DNA of 64,000 bases. Origin: JASSUD01 sp031963045. Its GTDB lineage: Bacteria; Pseudomonadota; Gammaproteobacteria; Burkholderiales; Burkholderiaceae. The notes beneath the pieces are model-generated. The model was given only the letters and a program-made list of their open reading frames with translations. It was not told where the DNA came from and searched no databases. The stretch covers positions 1 through 64,000 of the forward strand of contig JASSUK010000010.1 in assembly GCA_031963045.1 (NCBI GenBank), written 5' to 3'. The position numbers and the translations under genes were made by a program. Shown here piece after piece: positions 9,018-15,694 of this stretch. The stretch's first letter is position 1. Each line of letters starts with the position of its first letter.

Positions 9018-9521
9018 CTAAGGAATAGGTGCACGGGAGAAGTACAATGCATATTCTTTGGCATTGAGTACTACTTTAACCACATTGGGATTAAAAATTT
9101 CTTCAGTGCTCTTAATGGGATGTGCGGCGCTCGCTAACGCGCAGCCAGGATTTGCCGCCAAATGGGCTGCCATTTCTTGAATCAAGGTAGGATCGATCAG
9201 CGGTTCATCGCCTTGCACATTGGCTATGATCTGGTCATCTGCCCAGTCCAGCTTGGCCGCAAGCTCAGCCAGCCGGTCAGTTCCACAGGCATGGCTCTCT
9301 GCTGTCAACATAACCTCTATATTATATTGACCAGCACACTCAACAATACGTGAAGAATCCGTCGCAATTATCGTGCGTTGCGCACCAGATGCCTGGGCAC
9401 GCTGCGCCACATGTATAACCATGAGCTTATCGTCAATTTCAGCTAACGCTTTTTCAGGCAATCGAATGGACTGAAGACGAGCGGGGATCGCTACATCAAA
9501 ACGTATAGCATGAGCATGCAT
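9018..9521 (-). pseudogene. kdsB: kdsB, CMP-KDO synthetase, C-terminally truncated
   Basis: The frame matches the N-terminal two thirds of 3-deoxy-manno-octulosonate cytidylyltransferase, which activates KDO for lipopolysaccharide core synthesis: VAIPARLQSIRLPEKAL (nucleotide-binding start), TIIATDS, IANVQGDEPLIDPTLI. It stops after YFSRAPIP. In intact KdsB this motif continues with Trp, and here the codon is TAG (TGG to TAG). The next codons still read ARDAW, then a second stop follows and the rest is lost. At 167 residues it is far short of the usual about 250. The start at 9521 has a GGAG site. It is a decaying copy; a working kdsB may exist elsewhere. Confidence 0.85.
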
Positions 9522-9676
9522 GAGATAACTCCTGCGCCAGGGCGCTTAAGGGGTAGATTGGGAATTAGTGTGTATATCGCGGCAAACTAAAGCAATGCAA
9601 AAGCAAGCCAAATCAAACAAAAAAAGCCCTAAACAAATAAAAATAAAAAAATTATGCTCTATAAGCACAGAAAAGC

Positions 9677-9705
9677 TTGAGGAGCGCATTTCCCTTTGCT
9701 ATACT
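9677..9705 (+). promoter_or_regulatory. Sigma-70-like promoter of tRNA-Phe
   Basis: TTGAGG at 9677-9682 and TATACT at 9700-9705 are separated by 17 bases and lie 19 bases before the tRNA. The match in both hexamers and the ideal spacing make this a good promoter. Confidence 0.65.
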
Positions 9706-9724
9706 CGCGCCCTTCAATAGTTGT

Positions 9725-9800
9725 GGCCTGATAGCTCAGTCGGTAGAGCAGCGGATTGAAAATCCGTGTGTCGGTGGTTCAAGTCCGCCTCGGGCCACCA
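9725..9800 (+). tRNA. tRNA-Phe (GAA)
   Basis: A 76-base cloverleaf. The acceptor arm GGCCTGA pairs with TCGGGCC, the D-arm is AGCTCAGTCGGTAGAGC, the anticodon loop TTGAAAA gives anticodon GAA, the T-arm contains GGTTCAAGTCC, and CCA is encoded. A tyrosine integrase remnant lies just downstream in the opposite orientation, as expected if this tRNA was an integration site. Confidence 0.97.
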
Positions 9801-9808
9801 GTGTTTAT

Positions 9809-9838
9809 AAGCCTTCCAGACGGAAGGCTTTTTTTTTG
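9809..9838 (+). terminator. Rho-independent terminator after tRNA-Phe
   Basis: AAGCCTTCC at 9809-9817 pairs with GGAAGGCTT at 9822-9830 around a 4-base loop and is followed by an uninterrupted T-run. It closes the tRNA-Phe transcript. Confidence 0.85.
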
Positions 9839-9886
9839 AAATGTGGCAACGTGAAGAAAACGTGAATAGAATCTCTTTGTCTTTAT

Positions 9887-10612
9887 TTATGCTGCATCCA
9901 ACATCCCATTTAGCCTAGCCGATGCGTGCGCTAGATGGCTCGCAGAAAAATGCGCGTAACGTCTCACCATTGAGGCAGATTTCCATCCCCCAAGCTCCTG
10001 TAATTCAGAAAGAGTGGTGCCTTTCATTGCTAACCAAGTCGCCCAGGTATGCCGCAAATCATGCCAGCGGAAATTGGTAATACCCACGTCAACCAATGCT
10101 TTGCGCCATGCGCAAGTATTGATTTGTCCGATAGACTGGCCGTTATACGTAAAAACGTATTTAGGATGCTTGCCTCTTTGACTATCTAATCTAGACCGAG
10201 CTATCTCGTTGAGTGGGATAGGTATTCCCTCCCCTCCCTTAGCTTGGTCTGGATAAATCCAAGCTGAGCGTTCCTCCAAATTAATTTGTTCCCACTGAAG
10301 GTCCAGAACATTACGCTGACGTAAGCCTGTTGCGAGTGCAAACATCGCTACAACACGCTGATGATGAGGCAAACGCCTCAATAACGCTTTTGCTTGCTCC
10401 ACCGTCAAAAAACGTATTCGGCGTTTTGGCTCAGGATAGAGCTTGACCTTAGGAACTCGATCAGTCTCTTCACACCATTTCACTACCGCCTTATTCCATG
10501 AATACTTGGGTTTAATGCCTAAGCGCCGTTGTTGCCACGCTTCGTATTGCTTTTTATCCCCCCATTCTTTGGCGGCTTTACGGTCGGTAGTTTTAGTAGA
10601 GAAGCGTAACGT
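9887..10612 (-). pseudogene. Tyrosine recombinase/integrase remnant at tRNA-Phe
   Basis: The C-terminal catalytic domain of a phage-type integrase. The active-site pattern is present: ATGLRQRN (first Arg), HDLRHTWATW (HxxR) and GGWKSASMVRRYAHFS (His/Trp region and Tyr). From the internal ATG at 10483 it is 198 residues. The frame continues upstream without a start (TLRFSTKTTDRKAAKEWGD, a normal arm-domain sequence), but just before 10612 it runs into unrelated HEAT-like sequence and a stop. So the N-terminus is lost and the gene is presumably inactive. Its position beside tRNA-Phe marks an old island insertion. Confidence 0.85.
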
Positions 10613-10828
10613 CTGTGGTGCTCAAGATAGAAATAGCGGCTTCTGGAAGCGCATTATGGTTGAGTAATGCTAAAGCAAATGTAAATCTAACTTTTTCATT
10701 ATCATCCTGTTGTAATGTTCTGTGCAACGCGGGAATCACCGCTTCTGGTAAGCCTGATAAGCAGCTTGCAGAAACATTTATAAGCCCCCAACAATCTGCA
10801 TCTCTCCATGAGAGAAGTTTGTTTTAGA
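10612..10828 (-). pseudogene. HEAT-repeat-like gene fragment
   Basis: The minus-strand frame reads about 70 residues of helical repeat: GLPEAVIPALHRTLQQ then DDNEKVRFTFALALLNHN and ALPEAAISILSTT. The alternation of short amphipathic helices with Pro, Asp and Arg at HEAT-like positions suggests a fragment of a HEAT-repeat protein. It has no start codon, begins after a stop near 10829 and is fused in frame to the broken integrase at its other end. It is a remnant, parent gene unknown. Confidence 0.45.
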
Positions 10829-10850
10829 GTGGGACTGCACCACCAATTTA

Positions 10851-10877
10851 AAGCCGCATCTTTGGATGCGGCTTTTT
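10851..10877 (+). terminator. Rho-independent terminator
   Basis: AAGCCGCATC at 10851-10860 pairs with GATGCGGCTT, and a run of T follows. It is oriented for plus-strand transcription, although no plus-strand gene is recognised directly upstream, so it may belong to the lost parts of the island. Confidence 0.75.
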
Positions 10878-11085
10878 TTATCAGCGTAAATCCACGGCGG
10901 GATGAGGGTTGCGCGCTTTTGCGACGATTGCTTCAGCCTGACAGAATCTAAAAATAAACGAGTTTGTTCCCTATTTTGCGCTCTGTTCTAAAAAAAGTTC
11001 TCAAATTAGATTTTTTTTATTACTTTTATGGAATTTTCCCGTCAATTAAGGATGAAACAATACTTACATTTTTTAATTAAAATTA

Positions 11086-12465
11086 TTAAGCATAAAAATA
11101 ATTATCTTTGTTTCGCAAGTCATTAGACGATGCAATGAATTTTTTTTGTTTTGCAATATTATTATTGTTGTTACTTAATATTTCCTTATAGATGTTATCT
11201 TTAATTGCTTCGCAAATCTGTTTCTCAGCATTTTTATATAAAAGTCCCCTCCCATTACTCAATGCTTGTTCGATTAGATGATTTATTATTAATACTGTAG
11301 AATACCCTTTATTAATTAATTCTGCAATAATCTCTGAATTTATACTTGGATTAATATTATTAGACAGTGGGGTGAATTTATTTTGTTTTGCAATATTATT
11401 ATTGTTATTTAACCTATCTTTATAGATAGTATATCTAGTGGCGTTATAAATCTGCTGCCTAGCACTTTGGTATGTAAGGCTTCTCCTGCTATTCCGTGCC
11501 CGCTTGATTAGATTATCTATTATTAATATTGTAGAATACCCTTTATCAATTAATTCGGCAATAATATTTGAATTTATATATGGATTAATATTATTATTTA
11601 GACGTATTGTTTTTTTTATATTTTCATTTCCAATTTCATCAGAGGTTATATATGCATCTTTTTCCAAAAAATCATTAAATATTTCGTCATCTTCGTCGCC
11701 TCTCTGGAGAGGATGCCAATCTATAGGATTAGGATCGGCTAACTGTTTAGGCTCTTTATCGGTAGACACACTGTCGGACATTTTTTGAATGAATATCGCC
11801 GATGCCGGCTTTGATTGATCTATGCATGGGCCGGGAGCGCTAGACGCTCCTTCACTTATGATTACATCAGAATAATTTGCATTAACTCCTGAAGATCCAG
11901 TGAAAAAAGCTTGAGGGGTATTCCAAGCATGCATAGCTTGCTTATGTATCTCCTCTTGTCCATTAGAAGTGAAAGACAATGAAATACTAGGCGGATTACT
12001 CAATAGCGTAGTTTGACTAGAGAAAAATCTATTCGCCGACAAATCGTTTGACTGTTGAGAGGAAAAGATTGGAAAGGGAGGCCTTGAGCTTAGTGGTTCT
12101 ATAAATTGTTGAGGCCATGGATCAGGATAATTAGACGGTAATCTACCCAATGAGCTATCGTCTAGCTCTAATAGAACCCTTAAATTATCTATCTCCTCTT
12201 GCCCATTAGAAGTGGAAGACGATGAAATACTAGGCGGATTACTCAATGGCGTAGTTTGACTAGAGAAAAATCTATTCGCCGACAAATCATTTGATTGTTG
12301 AGAGGAAAAATCTGGAGAGGGAGGCGTGAATTGCGCTGAGGGAGGATGGCTAGAATTTGACACGCTAAGACGCTGCCGTTTATATTGGCTTGGCGGAACA
12401 GATGGAGATGAACCAATCCCTGAAAGTCTATAGGCAGACGAAGAAGATGCATCATTGATATGCAT
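11086..12465 (-). CDS. Repeat-containing Ser/Pro/Asn-rich protein of unknown function, putative effector
   Basis: I do not recognise this 459-residue protein. The ATG at 12465 is chosen because AGGAGG sits 6 bases upstream; the longer frame to 12618 adds an unlikely leader. The N-terminal half is Ser/Pro-rich and probably disordered, with KRQR near residue 30 and a direct repeat of about 40 residues (FSSQQSNDLSANRFFSS, seen twice). The C-terminal half holds two copies of a roughly 70-residue unit, each with INS.IIAELI.KGYST and ending in an Asn tract plus NIAKQ. Base composition is much richer in A and T than the neighbouring metabolic genes. Low-complexity and duplicated modules suit a secreted host-directed protein, but that is inference. 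It lies between two mobile-DNA remnants. Confidence 0.6.
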   Translation of the reverse strand: MHINDASSSSAYRLSGIGSSPSVPPSQYKRQRLSVSNSSHPPSAQFTPPSPDFSSQQSNDLSANRFFSSQTTPLSNPPSISSSSTSNGQEEIDNLRVLLELDDSSLGRLPSNYPDPWPQQFIEPLSSRPPFPIFSSQQSNDLSANRFFSSQTTLLSNPPSISLSFTSNGQEEIHKQAMHAWNTPQAFFTGSSGVNANYSDVIISEGASSAPGPCIDQSKPASAIFIQKMSDSVSTDKEPKQLADPNPIDWHPLQRGDEDDEIFNDFLEKDAYITSDEIGNENIKKTIRLNNNINPYINSNIIAELIDKGYSTILIIDNLIKRARNSRRSLTYQSARQQIYNATRYTIYKDRLNNNNNIAKQNKFTPLSNNINPSINSEIIAELINKGYSTVLIINHLIEQALSNGRGLLYKNAEKQICEAIKDNIYKEILSNNNNNIAKQKKFIASSNDLRNKDNYFYA

Positions 12466-12772
12466 ACTATGCCTCCTATTTATGTTTGTGCACTGCTTAA
12501 AATTAAGCGATGCATAGTGAAAAAATGGGACGGCAGCGAATGTTTTTGCAATAAAACGAAGCGATCTATTTATGCAATAGTCATAGGCACTTACCCGAGT
12601 AAAAAAACCACAAATCAACGACCACCTGCTAGTAGAGCGAGATTTATCGCATTTTTGCTTAATCTTTCATTCTATCTAAAAATAAGCTTTACACCCTATT
12701 TTTTTGCTCAGATTTTTCTTTTTTTGTATTAGGTTATTTTCAGACTGTCTCTGGCGCCTTGCCTACAGATTT

Positions 12773-12960
12773 ATGCGTAAATCGCGATTTACGGAAAGCC
12801 AGATCATTTCAATATTAAAAGAAGCCCTGTGCGGGATGCCGGTATTGGAGTTATGTCATAAGCATGGAATTTCAGATGCGACGTTTTATACCTAGCAGAG
12901 TAAATTTGGCGAGATGGAAGCGTCGGAAGTAAGCAATTGGAATCAGAGAGCGTAAGGTTT
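12773..12960 (+). pseudogene. IS3-family transposase OrfA remnant
   Basis: MRKSRFTESQIISILKEA starts a typical IS3-group OrfA helix-turn-helix, continuing to CHKHGISDATFYT. The next codon, normally Trp, is TAG. Beyond it QSKFGEMEASEV is still recognisable, then a frameshift (KQLESE in the next frame) and the match ends near 12960. OrfB is absent. The fragment lies against the truncated end of traU, so the insertion or its later deletion probably destroyed that gene. Confidence 0.85.
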
Positions 12961-13174
12961 TAGCGGCATCTTCAGGGGCACGACCACCTGGGCCGCTAAT
13001 CGTGATGCCCGCTAACCGAATGGGGAAAAGGCACTGCCAGCAGATATCGGTAATGAGTTTGGGGCCTATCACATGGGCGTTTTGACAGCCTGGGTCAGCT
13101 GCGCATGGCAGACTTATTCCCAGGCAGAATCCAAGAAAAAATTTAACGAGGTTTTTAAGCCAAGAGATAATCAT
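12950..13174 (-). pseudogene. traU: traU, 5' fragment (F-type conjugation)
   Basis: About 75 residues of TraU, a periplasmic protein of F-type mating-pair formation. A signal-peptide-like start (LVKFFLGFCLGISLPCAA) is followed by DPGCQNAHVIGPKLITDICWQCLFPIRLAGI, the Cys-containing N-terminus of TraU. After GGRAPEDAAKTL the frame runs into the reverse complement of the IS3 remnant. The start has GAGGAGCC upstream. Full TraU is about 330 residues, so most is gone. Confidence 0.85.
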
Positions 13175-13277
13175 GCTGGCTCCTCATAAATTCGATGGGC
13201 CAGGAAATTGGCAACAATCCATGGTGCTAAACGCTATCTACCTCCGTGATCAGCCATGATCGGCCAGTCTATTTTGC

Positions 13278-14536
13278 TCATTGCGTTGCCTCCTGTATCG
13301 AGGGCGCAGACGGTACGATCTCTTCTATAACAAAGCGTTTATCGTGTGCGGTAATTACAGAAGGCGTAACGGTTAAAGCAAAGCGTTCTACTAAATCAGG
13401 AGTTAATAGATACACAGAAGCCGCCACCGTATCAGTCAATTTCGTATAGGCATCCCAGCCTTTTTCACGATCAAACTGCGTGGCAATTAAGGTTAGGCGT
13501 GTCACGCCGGGGCGTTTTTTAGGGATGGAATGGTTTTGTTTAACCATTCCAACTGCCTCTTATCTATTGGGTCAAACACCACAACAGCTTGCGTAAAAGA
13601 TCTCCTATCAAGGGGATTCATGACCGTGCCTTGTTTGGCGATCATTGTGCCATCTGCCCCTGTAATATCTTTTTTCAACGCCACGCTGGGATCAATAAAA
13701 CGGGTTTGAGAGTGCGTTGCCAAGGGAAGTGGATGAAATGACTGCATCTTCCAGACCTTTTCTTTGACGGCCTGTTTTTTCGCTTCCCAATCAATCGCAG
13801 CAAACCGTTCTTTCATCACCTCAATAAGGTCAGGCTCACTGATAGCCCTAATAGGACCTTTGATACCCTGATCCCCTGTCACGCCTTGCGCTAGCTGTCG
13901 CACTAACCAAGTAAGGTTAGACAGTCCTTGTACGCTTGCCAGCGTTTTAGGTGTTTTTCCCAGTAGCGGCTGATCCTCCAGCATCACGATAGTATGTACC
14001 GTAGTGACTCGGTATTTTCTAAACAATGTCGGATCAATCACGATGCTAGGTATAGGCTTTTTGCGTGTGGCCAATGCCTGAATAGCTTGAATGCCCTGCC
14101 CTAACGACATCCCTTTAGGGATGCCTCGAAATACCAATACCGCACTAGCATTCCCAGCCACACTGCCCAACAGATCATTCAAGCCTCGCTCTCCTAATGC
14201 ATAGGAAGCAAAAACCAGCACTTTGTAGGAATGGTTATTTTTCGTCTTATCTGACCGCGCTTGCGTTTCTTGTAACAGGCTAGAAGGAGATTGTAGCGCA
14301 TGAAAAAAACGCGTTGCTTCTTGCATGGCAGCTTCTATATGATGGTTTTGCGGTAACGCTCCTTGCTCTGACTGATACGCTTTTTCTACAATTAGCCGAC
14401 CTTGTTCTATCAGTGCTTGGTCTACAGCAATGTCATTAGACGTTGCCCATGCACCCTCTGCCATTACCAAAAATAGAGCAATCGCCACAGTTATTGCTTT
14501 AAAACAGGGGGTACGTGCGCCCAATAATCTGATCAT
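13278..14536 (-). CDS. TrbC-TraW fusion, F-type transfer protein, needs a -1 frameshift
   Basis: The first frame (stop at 13502) starts with a signal peptide (ITVAIALFLVMAEGAWA), then a TrbC domain (KVLVFASYALGERGLNDLL; TPKTLASVQGLSNLTWLVRQL), then TraW (FIDPSVALKKDI, GTVMNPLDRRSF, VVVFDPIDKRQLEWL). TraW continues in the -1 frame from 13520 to 13278: LTLIATQFDREKGWDAY, VYLLTPDLVERFALTVTPSV. Both proteins build the F-type pilus and mating channel, and TrbC-TraW fusions are known in some F-type systems. The frames meet at AAAAAAC, phased as A AAA AAC (13514-13520), and a GC-rich hairpin follows 5 bases later. This may be programmed frameshifting or a one-base deletion. I prefer ATG 14536, which overlaps the preceding gene; 14587 is the longest alternative. 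Confidence 0.75.
13496..13520 (-). promoter_or_regulatory. Candidate -1 programmed frameshift signal
   Basis: On the minus strand the slippery heptamer AAAAAAC (13520-13514) is read A AAA AAC in the zero frame. After a 5-base spacer, GGCGT GAC ACGCC (13508-13496) can form a short GC-rich hairpin that contains the zero-frame TGA. A -1 slip leads directly into the frame encoding the rest of TraW. Confidence 0.5.
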
Positions 14537-14990
14537 TCTGTACTGCTCCCCAATAACGGGAATCAAAGCTATGAAAGCTTTTGCCAATAAACCAATATTG
14601 ACCTTCTTTTAGTACTGTTTTGCCGTAGAAATGGGAGGCTGGATGACCTAATTGGTGAGCCAGATACAATCCTTTTCTTATTACTGTGCCATTCACTTTA
14701 ATCTGCTGAGCTTGATCGATTTCGACGGTATCGTGTGGCATACCGACAAGTATCTTCACCATTCGTCTACCTTTAAATAAAAAAGCGTAGACATTGTCCC
14801 GCGTTAATTTTTTATATTTTAGATCAATCAGAAATACAAAATATCTTGGCAAACATTTTTCAATTTGCGGATCAATGCCAATGCGATAGTGACTCTTCAA
14901 GAAAGTCAAACCTCCCGATAACAACGCCAAAATAAGCGCTGCTTTTATGCAAAAAGGTATCCAAGCCGTTTTCTTCTTGAAAAGCTTCAT
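14499..14990 (-). CDS. TraF/TrhF-like S26-family protein of the transfer operon
   Basis: A 163-residue protein with one N-terminal membrane segment (FCIKAALILALLSGGLTF) and a signal-peptidase-like S26 domain. VKILVGMPHDTVEI contains Lys79, at the place of the catalytic lysine, and SFDSRYWGAV near the end is the conserved SDSRYWG-type motif. Where S26 enzymes carry the nucleophilic Ser, the sequence reads IDPQIEKCLPRYFVF, with Cys46 but no Ser. In RP4-type systems TraF matures the pilin, and related genes in IncHI/SXT-like operons stand before traW, as here. The start overlaps the trbI stop by 4 bases and the end overlaps the next gene, so it is co-translated within the operon. Confidence 0.75.
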   Translation of the reverse strand: MKLFKKKTAWIPFCIKAALILALLSGGLTFLKSHYRIGIDPQIEKCLPRYFVFLIDLKYKKLTRDNVYAFLFKGRRMVKILVGMPHDTVEIDQAQQIKVNGTVIRKGLYLAHQLGHPASHFYGKTVLKEGQYWFIGKSFHSFDSRYWGAVQNDQIIGRTYPLF

Positions 14991-15310
14991 TGCTGGACGA
15001 CCTCTGAATTCAGATAGATATCTGCTGGAGCGCTTAAAACCGCACTGGCATCCAACACTAAATAACCCGCTTCTTTAAGCCGTAAGATGGACTGTTGAGT
15101 ATGTGCTATGCGCTTTTCCACTTCTTCTGGTTTTGCATCTATTGGATAAGACGCGACGACTTTTACTATATCGATGACAGCAATAGGCGGGGATTGATGG
15201 ATGCGTGTCTGAAGGGCAACGAGCTTTGAGATCAGGTAAGCATTACCCAAGCCACAAATGGCACCTAACAAAACAGCGAACGCGAAGGGTTTTATGGATT
15301 TAAAGATCAT
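14987..15310 (-). CDS. TrbI-like protein of F-type conjugation
   Basis: A 107-residue protein with an N-terminal membrane anchor (FAFAVLLGAICGLGNAYLI) and a short periplasmic domain (VIDIVKVVASYPID..., KEAGYLVLDASAVLSAPADIYLN). Size, topology and the C-terminal VLDASAVL...PDIT-like ending fit the F-type TrbI/TrhP group, which influences pilus retraction. It heads the segment trbI, traF-like, trbC-traW, traU with 4-base coupling to the next gene. In intact operons traC stands just before it; here the WD40 gene at 15695-18445 intervenes. Identification rests on context as much as on sequence. Confidence 0.65.
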   Translation of the reverse strand: MIFKSIKPFAFAVLLGAICGLGNAYLISKLVALQTRIHQSPPIAVIDIVKVVASYPIDAKPEEVEKRIAHTQQSILRLKEAGYLVLDASAVLSAPADIYLNSEVVQQ

Positions 15311-15694
15311 GCAGCAAGAATAACGGACAGATACCTGCGTGCTGCAATGAGGAGTGGCCCAATTAGGCTAGTTAATGCGTTTTTATGGGGTAAAAGGAGA
15401 AATAGCTACTAAATCGAAACAGAATTCTAGGTTGGAAAGATAGTTGTTTTACTAAAAAAGATTTTACATTCAACGCTTTTTTATTTCTCGAGTGAGGAAT
15501 ATTTTTTTGAGGTTGCCCATATTAAACGCATCCCCTAGTTGTTGGAATTAGGCTGCTTGATGGCGCACGCTGGTTGTTAAAAAATAGCTTTTGCCGGATT
15601 GACTTCAAATCTTGATCCTTATAAAAGAGCAAGATATTAATATTTCTCTTTTACTCAGTAGATGGTAGCACTGCCATTTAACACGAGGGAATAT
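15311..15694. other. Divergent intergenic region between trbI and the WD40 gene
   Basis: About 380 AT-rich bases. Just before the WD40 gene, AAAAGAG and CTCTTTT form an inverted repeat around an AT-rich loop (about 15624-15653). No gene is recognised. It presumably holds the WD40 gene promoter. Confidence 0.4.

Noticed and set aside
9677..9865. 62-codon frame over tRNA-Phe
   Set aside because: It is the translation of the tRNA and its terminator.
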